A stretch of DNA of 64,000 nucleotides from Niveibacterium sp. 24ML (GCF_026586805.1 NZ_JAPFHA010000004.1:62001-126000), one strand, 5' to 3'. Shown: positions 50,922 through 61,232, numbered from the stretch's first letter. Notes: generated by a model not told the origin, from the sequence alone. Translations and numbers: made by a program.

Positions 50922-51487
50922 TTGATGCCCGCGAACTCGATGATCGCGTCGATGTAGTCAGGCCAGCGGGTGAAGCTGTGATCGCCGCCGGGCAGCACGG
51001 TCTGCTTTGCACCGGCAAATCGCGCCACCGCGATGCGGGTGTCGAGGACTTCGTCTTCTTCCTCGGCTAGCAGCCAGAACCGCTGCGGCCGCGCGATCGC
51101 TGGCAGGCGCAGCGCCTCGATCTGCGCCACATGATCCCAGGTGAAGTCGAATTCCTCGCCGGTGTATAGGTTGGCGTGCCGCCCGACGAAGGGCCTGGCA
51201 TCAAAGCCCTCCGGAAACACCGCCGGGTTGATCAGCACGGCATTCAGGTCGTGCTTTTCGGCCAGCCAGGTGGCGTAGAAGCCGCCCAGCGAACTGCCGA
51301 CCAGGGTAGGGCGCCGCGGCGCAGCGGCAATCGCCGCTTCGGCCTGGGCGATGGCGGTGGCCGGCGCGTGCGAGAGCGCGTCACACCAGAACTGATCGCC
51401 GGCGCCCCGCTGGGTGAGGCGCGCGTGCAGATCCTGCGCCTTCGAGGAGGCGGGCGATGAACGGAAACCGTGCAGATAAATAATCAC
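50918..51487 (-). CDS. YqiA/YcfP-family esterase
   Basis: 189 residues, alpha/beta-hydrolase. It opens with MIIYLHGFRSSPASSKAQ, has nucleophile S66 in VGSSLGGFYATWLA, and GGDHSFTRW gives the catalytic histidine. Members hydrolyse short acyl esters or CoA thioesters; the substrate is unknown. It overlaps rarD by 4 bases. Confidence 0.88.
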   Translation of the reverse strand: MIIYLHGFRSSPASSKAQDLHARLTQRGAGDQFWCDALSHAPATAIAQAEAAIAAAPRRPTLVGSSLGGFYATWLAEKHDLNAVLINPAVFPEGFDARPFVGRHANLYTGEEFDFTWDHVAQIEALRLPAIARPQRFWLLAEEEDEVLDTRIAVARFAGAKQTVLPGGDHSFTRWPDYIDAIIEFAGIK

Positions 51488-51541
51488 GGCCCGGAGCTTA
51501 TCGCATCCGGGCCGTGCATGTGGTTTGCGGCAGGGTGGCGC

Positions 51542-52372
51542 TTACCAGTTGGGGGTGCTCCAGTCCACCCAGCCGAAGTGCCACGAGGCCAGTACCAGCA
51601 GGCCGAAGGCAATGCGGTAGTACGCGAAGGGGGTGAAGGCGTGACGCGATACGAAGGCGATCAGCGCCTTGACGGTGAACCAGGCTGCGATGAACGCCGC
51701 CACGAAGCCGACAAGGATGAGCCCAAGGTCGTCCGCCGAGAGCAGTGCGCGGTTCTTGTACAGATCGTAGACCGTGGCGGCTGCCATGGTCGGGATCGCG
51801 AGGAAGAAGGAGAACTGCGTTGCCGTGCTGCGCGAGAGGCCGCAGAACATGCCGCCGATGATCGTGGCGCCCGAGCGCGAGGTGCCGGGAATCATCGCCA
51901 GGGCCTGACAGAAACCCACCTTCAGCGCGTCGCGCCAGGTCAGTTCGTCGATGTCCTGCACCGTGGCGACATGCTGGCGGCGCTCTGCCCAAAGAATGAC
52001 GAAGCCGCCGATGATCAGCGCGCTGGCGACGGTGATCGGGTTGAAGAGCAGCGTCTTGATGGTCTTGTGGAGCAGTACGCCCAGCACCATGGCGGGCAGG
52101 AAGCCGGCGATCAGGTTCAGCGTGAGGCGGTTTGCCGCCGGGTCACGACCGAGGCCGCGGATCACGCTGGTGATGCGCTCACGGTAGATGCCGCAAATGG
52201 CCAGGATCGCCCCGAACTGGATTGCGATCTTGAACACGCTCGCGCGTTCATCGTTGAATCCGATCAGATCGCCGGCCACGATCAGGTGCCCGGTGGAGGA
52301 GATCGGCAGGAATTCGGTCAGGCCTTCTATGACGCCGAGCAGCAGCGCCTTAAAGAGCAGCAGGATGTCCAT
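51542..52372 (-). CDS. uppP: Undecaprenyl-diphosphatase (bacitracin resistance)
   Basis: 276 residues, about eight membrane helices. The N-terminal [20 protein letters not shown] block and [13 protein letters not shown] carry the catalytic glutamates and phosphate-binding residues of BacA/UppP. It recycles undecaprenyl pyrophosphate for peptidoglycan synthesis. Single gene with no adjacent partner. Confidence 0.95.
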   Translation of the reverse strand: MDILLLFKALLLGVIEGLTEFLPISSTGHLIVAGDLIGFNDERASVFKIAIQFGAILAICGIYRERITSVIRGLGRDPAANRLTLNLIAGFLPAMVLGVLLHKTIKTLLFNPITVASALIIGGFVILWAERRQHVATVQDIDELTWRDALKVGFCQALAMIPGTSRSGATIIGGMFCGLSRSTATQFSFFLAIPTMAAATVYDLYKNRALLSADDLGLILVGFVAAFIAAWFTVKALIAFVSRHAFTPFAYYRIAFGLLVLASWHFGWVDWSTPNW

Positions 52373-52511
52373 GGGGTGTGGGGGATGATGACAGTGGCAC
52401 GATTATACGGTTGCACTGCAGCATCACTGTTTCGGTCGTGTGCAGCCGCGTGCAGCGCAGCACGCTGATGCCCAGATGCGCCGGGCGGCCGCTCACTGTG
52501 GGGTCCAGCGC

Positions 52512-52682
52512 TTACCGCCTGTCTTGTTCAATGCGCCAGGCGACATATCCCGCCGCCAGTGCCACGCCGATCAGCGCGCCGCCGACCAGCCACTGCTCAT
52601 CGAGCAGGCGGGTGGTGCCAAAGAAGACGGCGGCAAAGCCGGTGATGCGTGCAATCAGGGCAAGGGCCTGGGGTTGTTTCAT
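52512..52682 (-). CDS. Small two-helix membrane protein
   Basis: 56 residues from the ATG at 52682. Two hydrophobic segments (LIARITGFAAVFFGTTRLL; VGGALIGVALAAGYVAWRI) flank a short acidic loop, and the protein ends RIEQDRR. No family recognised. No ribosome-binding site is obvious. Located between uppP and the MaoC-phosphotransacetylase gene; supported only by the coherent topology. Confidence 0.45.
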   Translation of the reverse strand: MKQPQALALIARITGFAAVFFGTTRLLDEQWLVGGALIGVALAAGYVAWRIEQDRR

Positions 52683-52728
52683 GGGTAGGCGGGCCGTTGG
52701 TATCGGGCCCGCAATCCTAGCGCCCGGA

Positions 52729-54135
52729 TCAGTACGCCGCTGGCTTGCGATGCGACAGGAGCTGCGCAATCGCGCAGGAAACCGAGCGGCTCTCGGCCGA
52801 GTCTGCGCGGCTGGTGAGCACAATCGGCACCTTGGCGCCGAGCACCACGCCGGCCAGCAGCGCGCCGGCGAGGTAGTGCAGCTGCTTGGCGAGCATGTTG
52901 CCGGCCTCCATGTCGGGCACCAGCAGGATGTCGGCGCGCCCGGCCACTTCCGATTCGATGCCCTTGGCGCGGGCGGCGATGATCGAAATGGCATTGTCGA
53001 ACGCGAGCGGGCCGTCAAGCAGGGCGCCGGTGATCTGGCCGCGGTCGCCCATCTTGCACAGCGCAGCCGCCTCGAAGGTGGAGCGGATCTTGGTGGTGAC
53101 CATCTCTACCGCCGAGAGAATCGCCACCCGTGGCAGCTTGATGCCCATCGCGTGCGCCAGCTCGATCGCGTTTTGCAGGATGTCCACCTTTTCTTCAAGG
53201 ATCGGCTCGATGTTGATCGCGGCATCGGTGATCAGGAGCGGGCGCGGGTAGGTCGGCACATCGGCCACGAACACATGGCTGACCCGGCGCCCGGTGCGCA
53301 GGCCGGCGTCGCGCGCGATCACCGCGCCCATGAAGGTGTCGGTGTGCAGGCTGCCTTTCATGAGCGCGCCGACGCGGCCATCGCGCGCCAGCGCCGAGGC
53401 GGCCTTGGCGGCGTCGGCCTCGAACTCGGCGTCGACGATTTCAACCCCGCTCAGATCCGCTCCGAACTTTTCGGCGAGTGCGTGAATGCGCTGCCGCGGC
53501 CCGACCAGCACCGGCACCACCAGCCCTTCGTCGCGGGCCTGCAGCGGGCCCAGCAGCGAGTCTTCCGAGCATGGCCACGCGACGGCGATACGCACTGGCG
53601 CGAGGCCATCGGTGAGGGCGAGCAGTTTGCCGTAGCGGTGCTGCTGATCGTTGACGGTGATCTCGGGCAAGCTCGGTACGGGCTTTCTGACTTTCTCGGC
53701 GGGGGCGATGACTTCGGCTTCGCCTTCGAAAATCTGCAGGCCGTCCTGATTCGCGCCCTCGCAGCGCATCGTGATGCAACGACTGGCCGCGTGCTTGTCG
53801 ATGCAGGTGATGGTCACCGTCAGGGTGTCGCCAAGGCTCAGCGGTGCCAGGAAGCGCAGGTTCTGGCTGCGGTAGACCGTGCCCGGGCCAGGGAAGCGGC
53901 TGCCGAGCAAGGATGACACCAGCGTGCCGCCCCACATGCTGTGCGCCACCACGCCTGAGAAGCCGACATCACGCGCGTAATCGCTGTCGAGGTGGGTTGG
54001 ATTCAGGTCGCCCGAGGCCACCGCAAAGAGCTGGATGTCTTGCAGCCGCAGCGTGCGGGTCAGGCGCGCCGACTGACCGGGCTCGATCTCGTCGAAAGTC
54101 AGGTTCTCAAGCTGTTCGGGCTCAAAAGCGGGCAT
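52729..54135 (-). CDS. Fused MaoC-like dehydratase / phosphate acetyltransferase
   Basis: 468 residues from the ATG at 54135. Residues about 10-140 form a MaoC-type hot-dog domain (ASGDLNPTHLDSDYARDVGF, the R-hydratase signature). Residues about 165-465 form a phosphate acetyl/butyryltransferase domain (MKGSLHTDTFMGAVI, FVADVPTYPRPLLITDAAIN, PDMEAGNMLAKQLHYLAG). It could hydrate an enoyl-CoA and pass it toward acyl phosphate. The combination is a known bifunctional architecture; physiological substrates are unclear. It is divergent from glmU. Confidence 0.85.
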   Translation of the reverse strand: MPAFEPEQLENLTFDEIEPGQSARLTRTLRLQDIQLFAVASGDLNPTHLDSDYARDVGFSGVVAHSMWGGTLVSSLLGSRFPGPGTVYRSQNLRFLAPLSLGDTLTVTITCIDKHAASRCITMRCEGANQDGLQIFEGEAEVIAPAEKVRKPVPSLPEITVNDQQHRYGKLLALTDGLAPVRIAVAWPCSEDSLLGPLQARDEGLVVPVLVGPRQRIHALAEKFGADLSGVEIVDAEFEADAAKAASALARDGRVGALMKGSLHTDTFMGAVIARDAGLRTGRRVSHVFVADVPTYPRPLLITDAAINIEPILEEKVDILQNAIELAHAMGIKLPRVAILSAVEMVTTKIRSTFEAAALCKMGDRGQITGALLDGPLAFDNAISIIAARAKGIESEVAGRADILLVPDMEAGNMLAKQLHYLAGALLAGVVLGAKVPIVLTSRADSAESRSVSCAIAQLLSHRKPAAY

Positions 54136-54280
54136 GGCAACCTCGGCGATGGTGCAGTGCAAAAACCTCATCTTAGGGCTTTCGCGGACTGCACATCGCC
54201 CCGCATTGGCGGGTCTTGATCCAGATGAAGATCCGTCGTCGTGGCATCCGGGTGCCTCGCCTGGGGCGCCGAAGCGGCGA

Positions 54281-54289
54281 TGCTAAAAT
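54281..54289 (+). promoter_or_regulatory. Possible extended -10 promoter of glmU
   Basis: TGCTAAAAT (54281-54289) is an extended -10 (TG-N-TAAAAT) whose start point would be near 54296, about 25 bases before the glmU ATG. No convincing -35 box was seen, which extended -10 promoters do not always need. Confidence 0.4.
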
Positions 54290-54320
54290 CGCCGGATTCC
54301 CCGAATCTGAAAGGCTTTCC

Positions 54321-55685
54321 ATGCACGTCGTCGTTCTGGCTGCCGGCCAAGGCAAACGCATGCGTTCAGCGCTGCCCAAAGTATTGCAACCGATCGCGGG
54401 GCGGCCCTTGCTTGCGCATGTGCTGGGTACGGCCCGCGCCTTGGGGGCCGACAAGCTGTGCGTCGTCTACGGCCACGGTGGCGAGCAGGTGCGCGCCGCG
54501 CTGGATGCGCCGGATCTGGCCTGGGCCTTGCAGGCAGAACAATTGGGGACCGGGCATGCGGTGGCGCAGGCGCTGCCGCACTTACCCGAGGCTGGCCCGG
54601 TGCTGATCCTCTACGGCGATGTGCCGCTGACGCGCCGTGAAACCCTGGCGGCGCTGGTCGATGCTGCGGGCACCGTTGGCTTCGCCTTGCTCACTGTGGA
54701 TATGGACGACCCAAGCGGCTACGGCCGCATCGTGCGCGATGCCGCGCATCGGGTGATCCGGATCGTCGAACACAAGGATGCGTCCGAAGCCGAGCGGGCG
54801 ATTCGAGAAGTGAACACCGGCATCATCTGCTGCCAGGCGCAGCATCTGCGGGGCTGGCTGGGCAAGATCCGCAACGATAATGCGCAAGGCGAGTACTACC
54901 TGCCAGACATCATCGCGATGGCGGTGGCGGACGGCATCGAAGTGAAAACCTCGCAGCCGGCGGCATTGTGGGAAACGCTGGGCGTTAACGACAAGGCGCA
55001 ACTGGCTGAACTCGAGCGCATGCATCAGCGCAACCAGGCGCTGGCCCTGCTGACGGCGGGGGTGACCCTGATCGACCCGGCGCGAATCGATATCCGCGGC
55101 ACGGTTGAGGCGGGGCGCGATGTGGAAATCGATGTCAATTGCGTGTTCGAGGGCGCGGTGGTGCTGGGCGATGGCGCGAAGATCGGCGCCAATTGTGTCA
55201 TCCGCAATGCCACGATTGCGGCGGGTGCGCTGGTCCACCCCTTCAGTCATATCGAAGGCGCCGAGGTCGGGCCCAAGAGCCTGATCGGGCCCTTTGCGCG
55301 CCTCCGGCCCGGCACCCGCTTGGCCGAGGATGTGCATATCGGCAATTTCACCGAGGTGAAGAACAGCAGCATCGCCGCGCATTCCAAGGCAAATCACCTG
55401 GCCTACATTGGCGATGCGGACATTGGCAGCAAGGTCAATGTGGGCGCGGGCACCATCACATGCAACTACGATGGCGCCAACAAGTTCCGCACCATCATCG
55501 AAGACGAGGTGTTCATCGGGTCTGACACGCAGCTGGTTGCGCCGGTGCGGGTTGGCAAGGGCGCCACCCTGGGCGCGGGAACGACACTCACCAAGGATGC
55601 CCCGGCGGGCGAGCTCACGCTCTCGCGTGCCAAGCAGATGACGGTACCCGGCTGGAAGCGCCCGCTCAAGGGCGGCAAACAGTAA
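54321..55685 (+). CDS. glmU: Bifunctional UDP-GlcNAc pyrophosphorylase / GlcN-1-P acetyltransferase
   Basis: 454 residues. Uridyltransferase domain (about 1-230) with [20 protein letters not shown] and [12 protein letters not shown]. The C-terminal left-handed beta helix (about 250-440) has hexapeptide repeats ending in [20 protein letters not shown]. It makes UDP-GlcNAc for peptidoglycan and lipid A. With glmS nearby it completes the hexosamine route, apart from glmM. Confidence 0.95.
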   Translation: MHVVVLAAGQGKRMRSALPKVLQPIAGRPLLAHVLGTARALGADKLCVVYGHGGEQVRAALDAPDLAWALQAEQLGTGHAVAQALPHLPEAGPVLILYGDVPLTRRETLAALVDAAGTVGFALLTVDMDDPSGYGRIVRDAAHRVIRIVEHKDASEAERAIREVNTGIICCQAQHLRGWLGKIRNDNAQGEYYLPDIIAMAVADGIEVKTSQPAALWETLGVNDKAQLAELERMHQRNQALALLTAGVTLIDPARIDIRGTVEAGRDVEIDVNCVFEGAVVLGDGAKIGANCVIRNATIAAGALVHPFSHIEGAEVGPKSLIGPFARLRPGTRLAEDVHIGNFTEVKNSSIAAHSKANHLAYIGDADIGSKVNVGAGTITCNYDGANKFRTIIEDEVFIGSDTQLVAPVRVGKGATLGAGTTLTKDAPAGELTLSRAKQMTVPGWKRPLKGGKQ

Positions 55686-55686
55686 G

Positions 55687-55863
55687 GTGGCGGGCTGCCG
55701 CGCGCTGACGTTGTTCCGCGCGCTCCTTGCGCTGCCGCTGCTTGCGGCGGCGCCGGCAAGCTGCAGTGAAGGCTACCTGGTGCTGCTTGCACTGTTTGGT
55801 GAGGTTGCAGCGCGCGCGGCCGGCGGGCGATCGCTTCGTTCCGGCCGAACGTTTCGCCCATGA
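55687..55863 (+). CDS. Possible small exported protein after glmU (doubtful)
   Basis: A GTG-started frame one base after the glmU stop gives 58 residues with a signal-peptide-like N-terminus (ALTLFRALLALPLLAAAPAS). The remainder is short and basic with no recognised family. It could be a chance frame in GC-rich DNA. Otherwise the 239-base gap before the AsnC-type gene holds nothing recognisable. Confidence 0.2.
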   Translation: MAGCRALTLFRALLALPLLAAAPASCSEGYLVLLALFGEVAARAAGGRSLRSGRTFRP

Positions 55864-55924
55864 TCTGCTGGTTAGTCGCGCCCGCTTGCCCGCGGGGGTG
55901 CTTCGGCTGCGTGCTTGCCCTGCG

Positions 55925-56428
55925 TCAGCTGGCCGCCGCGGGCAACTGGATGGCTGGCTCGAACTTGCTGCGCTTGACCGAGAAGAAGGTGCGCACGTTC
56001 CTGACGTTCGTGCTGCCGGAAAAGAGCTGGTGTGCGGCGGCCTGGTAGGCGTTCATGTCAGGCACTTGCAGGATCACGATGAAATCGGGTCCGCTGGAGA
56101 CCCGGTAGCACTGCTGCACCGCGCGGCACGCCGCTGCGGCGCTTTCGAAGGCTTGCAGGTGCTCGGTCGATTGGACGTCGAGCGTGACTTCAACAATGGC
56201 AGTCAGACCGGCGCAGACATGGTCTGCGGAAACGATCGCGATCTGGCGTTCGATGACGCCTTGCTCATGCAGGCGCCGTACGCGTCGCAAGCAGGTTGCG
56301 GGCGATACGTGCACCTGCTCGGCCAGTGCGTGGTTGGTCAGCGCGGCGTCGCGCTGCAACTGATCGAGAATCCGCAAATCGGTCGCGTCGAGTTGTACTG
56401 GCGCTGAGTTGTTGATTGAATCGTTCAT
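55925..56428 (-). CDS. Lrp/AsnC-family regulator next to glmS
   Basis: 167 residues from the ATG at 56428. Helix-turn-helix LDQLQRDAALTNHALAEQVH with SPATCLRRVRRLHEQG, then a RAM domain. Divergent from glmS with a 140-base spacer, where TTGCA (56453-56457) and TGCAA (56472-56476) form a weak inverted repeat. The frame continues upstream but those codons give an odd extension, so 56428 is preferred. The effector is unknown; regulation of amino-sugar synthesis is only suggested by position. Confidence 0.85.
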   Translation of the reverse strand: MNDSINNSAPVQLDATDLRILDQLQRDAALTNHALAEQVHVSPATCLRRVRRLHEQGVIERQIAIVSADHVCAGLTAIVEVTLDVQSTEHLQAFESAAAACRAVQQCYRVSSGPDFIVILQVPDMNAYQAAAHQLFSGSTNVRNVRTFFSVKRSKFEPAIQLPAAAS

Positions 56429-56568
56429 CCTGATGCGCCAAAGAAAATAAAATTGCATCGCGGTGCTTGCGTGCAAGATCATTGCGCCGAGTGAGGAATT
56501 TTGCAAGCCTCTTCCGTAATCGGGCGCCTATAGTGCCGGCATCCATTACCTCGATACCGGAGTTAATC

Positions 56569-58398
56569 ATGTGTGGCATCGTCGGCGCCGTCTCTCAGCG
56601 GAACATCGTTCCGATCCTCGTCGAAGGGCTCAAGCGCCTCGAGTATCGCGGTTATGACTCCTGTGGCGTCGCCGTCCATCAGAACGGCGCCCTGCGCCGC
56701 GCACGCAGCACTTCGCGTGTTGCGGAACTCGATGCCCAGGTTGTCACCGACAAGGTTGAAGGCTTCACCGGCATTGCGCACACGCGCTGGGCGACCCACG
56801 GAGCGCCGGCAGTGCATAACGCACACCCGCATTTTTCGCGCGACCGGATCGCGCTGGTGCACAACGGCATCATCGAAAACCACGAAGAACTGCGCAGCGA
56901 ACTCAAGCGCAAGGGCTATGTGTTCGATAGCCAGACCGATACCGAGGTGATCGCGCACCTGGTGGATTCGCTTTACGAAGGCGACCTGTTCGAAGCGGTC
57001 AAGCAGGCGATTCCCCGCCTCAAGGGCGCATTCGGCATCGCCGTGTTCTGCCGTGACGAGCCGCACCGCGTTGTGGGTGCGCGCGAGGGCTCGCCGATGG
57101 TGCTGGGGGTTGGCAAGGGCGAGAACTTCGTTGCGTCAGACGCGATGGCACTGGCCGGCGTGACCGACCAGATCATCTATCTGGAAGAGGGCGACGTGGT
57201 CGATCTGCAGCTTGGCAAGTACTGGATCGAAGCGCGCGCTGCGGGCGATGGATTCGTTCGTGTCGAACGGCCGGTGCGAACCGTCCATGCGCATACCGGT
57301 GCCGCCGAGTTGGGCCCGTATCGCCACTTCATGCAGAAAGAAATCTTCGAACAGCCGCGTGCTGTTGGCGATACCCTGCAAGGGGTCGAGTCGATCGCCG
57401 CGAGCCTGTTCGGTGATGCCGCCGAGGCGGTCTTCAAGGAAGTCGACTCGGTCTTGATCCTCGCCTGCGGCACAAGCTACTACGCCGGCTCCACCGCCAA
57501 GTACTGGCTCGAATCGATCGCGAAGATCCCCACCAGCGTCGAGATTGCCAGTGAATATCGCTATCGCGACAGCGTGCCTAATCCGCGCAGCCTGGTGGTG
57601 ACCATCAGCCAATCGGGCGAGACGGCGGATACCATCGCGGCGCTCAAACATGCGCGCGGCCTTGGCATGGAGAACACACTGACGATCTGCAATGTCGCCA
57701 CCTCTGCCATGGTGCGCGAATGCAAACTCGCCTACATCACCCGCGCCGGGGTCGAGATTGGTGTCGCCTCCACCAAGGCATTCACCACCCAGTTGGCGGG
57801 TCTGTTCCTGCTCACCCTCGCGCTTGCCAAGGCGCGCGGCCATCTCGATCCGCAGGCCGAGGCCGCTCACCTCAAGGCCATGCGTCACCTGCCCGTTGCC
57901 TTGCAGGCGGTACTCGCGCTCGAACCGCAAATCATGGCCTGGTCAGAAGAGTTTGCGAAAAAGCAGAACGCGTTGTTCCTCGGCCGCGGTTTGCATTACC
58001 CGATCGCCCTGGAGGGTGCCCTGAAGCTCAAGGAAATCTCCTACATCCACGCCGAGGCTTACCCCGCCGGCGAGCTCAAGCACGGCCCGCTCGCGCTGGT
58101 CGACGCGGCGATGCCGGTGGTGACCGTGGCGCCGAATGATCTGCTGGTCGACAAACTCAAGAGCAACATGCAGGAAGTCCGCGCACGGGGGGGCGAGCTC
58201 TACGTGTTTGCCGATGCCGACACGCATATCGAAAGCGAAGCCGGCATCCACGTCATCCGCATGCCGGAGCACTACGGCCCGCTCTCACCGATCCTCCATG
58301 TCGTGCCCTTGCAACTGCTCGCTTACCACACGGCCTGCGCACGCGGCACCGATGTCGACAAGCCCCGGAACCTCGCGAAAAGCGTCACGGTCGAGTAG
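56569..58398 (+). CDS. glmS: Glutamine-fructose-6-phosphate aminotransferase
   Basis: 609 residues, equal to E. coli GlmS (609). C2 of MCGIVGAV is the glutaminase nucleophile. Two SIS domains (about 290-420 and 460-590) bind the sugar phosphate ([18 protein letters not shown]), and the end is [11 protein letters not shown]. First committed step of hexosamine synthesis. An upstream -10-like TATAGT lies at 56529-56534. No glmS ribozyme is expected or seen in this Gram-negative context. Confidence 0.97.
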   Translation: MCGIVGAVSQRNIVPILVEGLKRLEYRGYDSCGVAVHQNGALRRARSTSRVAELDAQVVTDKVEGFTGIAHTRWATHGAPAVHNAHPHFSRDRIALVHNGIIENHEELRSELKRKGYVFDSQTDTEVIAHLVDSLYEGDLFEAVKQAIPRLKGAFGIAVFCRDEPHRVVGAREGSPMVLGVGKGENFVASDAMALAGVTDQIIYLEEGDVVDLQLGKYWIEARAAGDGFVRVERPVRTVHAHTGAAELGPYRHFMQKEIFEQPRAVGDTLQGVESIAASLFGDAAEAVFKEVDSVLILACGTSYYAGSTAKYWLESIAKIPTSVEIASEYRYRDSVPNPRSLVVTISQSGETADTIAALKHARGLGMENTLTICNVATSAMVRECKLAYITRAGVEIGVASTKAFTTQLAGLFLLTLALAKARGHLDPQAEAAHLKAMRHLPVALQAVLALEPQIMAWSEEFAKKQNALFLGRGLHYPIALEGALKLKEISYIHAEAYPAGELKHGPLALVDAAMPVVTVAPNDLLVDKLKSNMQEVRARGGELYVFADADTHIESEAGIHVIRMPEHYGPLSPILHVVPLQLLAYHTACARGTDVDKPRNLAKSVTVE

Positions 58399-58492
58399 GC
58401 GGGCTCGATATAAACGCAAAGCATTCGCATTTACAGTGACGTGTGAAGTCTTTAGACTGAGCCGATTCGTTCTGGAACCGGAGTCTTCCGCC

Positions 58493-59506
58493 ATGCTTTC
58501 CCGCGTTTTGCTTGTGACGGCGCTTGCCGCTTTTTCCTCTGCAGCCTTCGCCCAGGCTCAGGAGCTCAATCTGTATTCGGCGCGCCACTATCAGACGGAC
58601 GAGGCGCTCTACAGCAACTTCACCAAGCTCACCGGTATCAAGATCAACCGGATCGAGGGCAAGGAAGATGAACTGCTTGAGCGGATCCGGAACGAGGGCG
58701 CCAACAGTCCGGCCGATGTGTTGCTGACCGTTGATGCTGCGCGTTTGGCCAAGGCGCACGAGCTGGGACTGTTCGCCCCGGTCTCGTCGAAAGTGCTCGA
58801 GGCGCGCATTCCGGCGCATCTGCGTACCGAAGACTGGTTTTCGTTCTCTACCCGTGCCCGCGTGATCGTGTACAACAAGCTCAGCGTCAAGCGCGAAGAG
58901 GTGCAAACCTACGAGAGCCTTGCCGCGCCGGGCATGAAGGGCAAGGTGTGCACGCGTTCAGGTTCGCACCCGTACAACTTGTCATTGCTGGCTTCGATCA
59001 TAGCCAATCAGGGTGAAGCGCAGGCTGAGGCCTGGGCGCGCGGCATGGTGGCGAACTTCGCGCGGGCGCCGAAGGGTGGCGATACGGATCAGATCAAGGC
59101 GGTGGCCGCCGGCGAGTGCCAGGTTGCAACCGCCAACACCTACTACATCGCGCGGATGATGCGCTCGGATAAGCCCGAGGACCGGAAGGTGATTGAAAGG
59201 ATTGGCGTGGTGTGGCCGAACCAGGCAACCAGCGGCACCCACATCAACGTATCGGGTGGCGGCGTGCTGAAGCACGCGCCGAACCGTGAAGCGGCGATCA
59301 AGTTCCTCGAATACCTGGCTTCCGATGAGGCACAGCGTTACTTTGCCGACGGCAATAATGAATGGCCGGTGGTCGCCGGGCTCAAGATCAGCAACCCGGC
59401 GCTTGAGACCCTCGGCAGCTTCAAGGCAGACAAACTGCCGGTGCGTAACCTGGCGATGTACCAGTCCAAGGCGCAGATGATCTACGACCGCGCTGGCTAC
59501 CGCTAA
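58493..59506 (+). CDS. fbpA: Ferric-iron ABC transporter substrate-binding protein
   Basis: 337 residues from the ATG at 58493. Signal peptide 1-21 (ends AAFAQ). ELNLYSARHYQTDEALYSNF is the FbpA/FutA N-terminus and the NTYYIARM tyrosine pair fits Fe3+ coordination. It delivers ferric iron to the permease encoded downstream on the other strand. A degenerate TAAACGC...GCATTTA palindrome lies upstream, but a Fur box is not convincing. A terminator follows the gene. Confidence 0.9.
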   Translation: MLSRVLLVTALAAFSSAAFAQAQELNLYSARHYQTDEALYSNFTKLTGIKINRIEGKEDELLERIRNEGANSPADVLLTVDAARLAKAHELGLFAPVSSKVLEARIPAHLRTEDWFSFSTRARVIVYNKLSVKREEVQTYESLAAPGMKGKVCTRSGSHPYNLSLLASIIANQGEAQAEAWARGMVANFARAPKGGDTDQIKAVAAGECQVATANTYYIARMMRSDKPEDRKVIERIGVVWPNQATSGTHINVSGGGVLKHAPNREAAIKFLEYLASDEAQRYFADGNNEWPVVAGLKISNPALETLGSFKADKLPVRNLAMYQSKAQMIYDRAGYR

Positions 59507-59525
59507 GCGCGGCGTTGCGTCAATC

Positions 59526-59551
59526 GGGCCGGGGGATTCCCGGCCCTTTTT
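59526..59551 (+). terminator. Rho-independent terminator of the iron-binding protein gene
   Basis: GGGCCGGG (59526-59533) pairs with CCCGGCCC (59539-59546) around a 5-base loop, followed by T5. It is 20 bases after the stop and separates this gene from the convergent permease gene. Confidence 0.9.
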
Positions 59552-59565
59552 GTTTGAGGCTGCGG

Positions 59566-61203
59566 CTATTTCCGCGTGCTGGCGATTTGCCGCGACAGCG
59601 CAATCAAGGGGATCAGCCCAACCGCTACGATGGCCAGCGCCGCGGTGGATGCTTCGGATAGCCGTTCATCGCTGGCCAGCGTGTAGGTCTGGGTGGCGAG
59701 CGTGTCGAAGTTGAAGGGGCGCATCACCAGTGTGGCGGGCAACTCTTTCATTACATCCACGAATACCAGCAGTGCCGCCGTGAGCAGGCTGCCGCGCAGG
59801 ATCGGCGCATGCACCCGCCACAGCACTGCCGACGGGCCCAAGCCCAGGCTACGCGCGGCATCGTCCATGCTGGCGGTGATCTTGGTCAGGCTTGCCTCGA
59901 CTGACTGCAGCGCCACGGCGAGAAAGCGTACCAGGCAGGCGTACACCAGCGCCGCAATGCCGCCGGTGAGCAACAAGCCCGGGTTGTGGCCGAAGTACTG
60001 TTGCCATTGCAGGGCGAGCCAGTTGTCCAGGCGTGTCACCGGGATCAGTACGCCCACCGCGATCACCGCGCCCGGTACCGCATACCCGAGTGCAACGATG
60101 CGGTTGAGCCCGCGCGCGAACCAGGTGCGCGATTGGCGCGCCGAGTAAGCCAGCAGCAAGGCAAGGCAGACCGCAAGGAGCGCGGTGCAGCCGGCAAGCA
60201 GGAAGCTATTGCGGGCCAGGGCCAGGAAGCGTGCGCCGAACTGGGCGTCGCCCTCGGCCAGCGCCATCTTCAACAGCAATCCGGCCGGCAGCAGAAAACC
60301 CAGCGCAAGCGGCACCAGGCAGACCAGGCTGGCACCCGCAGCGGCCATGCCGCGTAAGCGGCTGCGCGCGGGTGGGCGGCTGCGCGCGCCGGTGTTGTGG
60401 TAGCGCGCACGGCCGCGGCTGATGCGCTCGAAGGCCACCAGGGCAATGATGAAGCCGAGCAGGATCGCGGCGAGCTGGGCTGAGGCGATGCGGTCGCCAA
60501 GTGAAAACCACGCCCGGTAAATGCCGGTGGTAAAGGTATCGACCGCAAAGTAGGCCACCGTGCCGTAGTCGGCGAGGGTTTCCATCAGCGCCAGCGTTAC
60601 GCCGGCCGCCAAAGCCGGCCGCGCCAGCGGCAAGGACACGCTGAAGAACGCGCGCCATGGCCCGAGCCCGAGCGTGCGCGCCGCTTCCAGCATGCCGCCC
60701 GCGCGTTCGATGAAGGCGGTGCGGGCGATCAGATAGACGTAGGGGTATAGCACGCAGACGAACACCGCGACCGCACCGGATCGTGTGCGGATGTCGGGGA
60801 ACCAGTAGTCGCCATGCGCCCAGCCAAACGTATCGCGCAAATAGGTCTGGACCGGTCCGACGAACTGCAACAGATCGGTGTAGACGTAGGCCATCACATA
60901 GGCCGGCATCGCAAGCGGCAGCACCAGCGCCCACTCGAATACCCGGCGGCCGGGGAAATCGTGCATTGAGGTGAGCCAGGCGGTGGCCACGCCCACCAGC
61001 GCCACGCCGCAGCCGACGCCGGCGCAGAGCCAGAGCGAATTGCGGATGTAGTCGCCGAGCACGGTCTGCATCAGATGCGACCAGGTTGCGCTGGTGCCGC
61101 CAGCGAAAAGATTGAGGCTGACACTGAGCACCGGCAGGCTGGTGAGCAGTGCGATCAGCAGGGCCGCAACAACAAGCGGCGGGAGTGGGCGGATTCTGAG
61201 CAT
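59566..61203 (-). CDS. fbpB: Ferric-iron ABC transporter permease (FbpB type)
   Basis: 545 residues, about twelve membrane helices in two halves, as in FbpB/SfuB fused permeases. EAA-like loops are near EAARTLGLGPWRAFFSVSLP (first half) and DDAARSLGLGPSAVLWRVHA (second half). It converges on the binding-protein gene and is divergent from the ATPase gene with only 29 bases (or fewer) between starts. No ribosome site was seen before the ATG at 61203. Confidence 0.9.
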   Translation of the reverse strand: MLRIRPLPPLVVAALLIALLTSLPVLSVSLNLFAGGTSATWSHLMQTVLGDYIRNSLWLCAGVGCGVALVGVATAWLTSMHDFPGRRVFEWALVLPLAMPAYVMAYVYTDLLQFVGPVQTYLRDTFGWAHGDYWFPDIRTRSGAVAVFVCVLYPYVYLIARTAFIERAGGMLEAARTLGLGPWRAFFSVSLPLARPALAAGVTLALMETLADYGTVAYFAVDTFTTGIYRAWFSLGDRIASAQLAAILLGFIIALVAFERISRGRARYHNTGARSRPPARSRLRGMAAAGASLVCLVPLALGFLLPAGLLLKMALAEGDAQFGARFLALARNSFLLAGCTALLAVCLALLLAYSARQSRTWFARGLNRIVALGYAVPGAVIAVGVLIPVTRLDNWLALQWQQYFGHNPGLLLTGGIAALVYACLVRFLAVALQSVEASLTKITASMDDAARSLGLGPSAVLWRVHAPILRGSLLTAALLVFVDVMKELPATLVMRPFNFDTLATQTYTLASDERLSEASTAALAIVAVGLIPLIALSRQIASTRK

Positions 61204-61232
61204 GGCTGTGAATGCGAATTATAATCGCCCCC

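Noticed and set aside
58415-58437. Fur box upstream of the iron-binding protein gene
   Set aside because: TAAACGC...GCATTTA is palindromic but fits the GATAATGATAATCATTATC consensus poorly.
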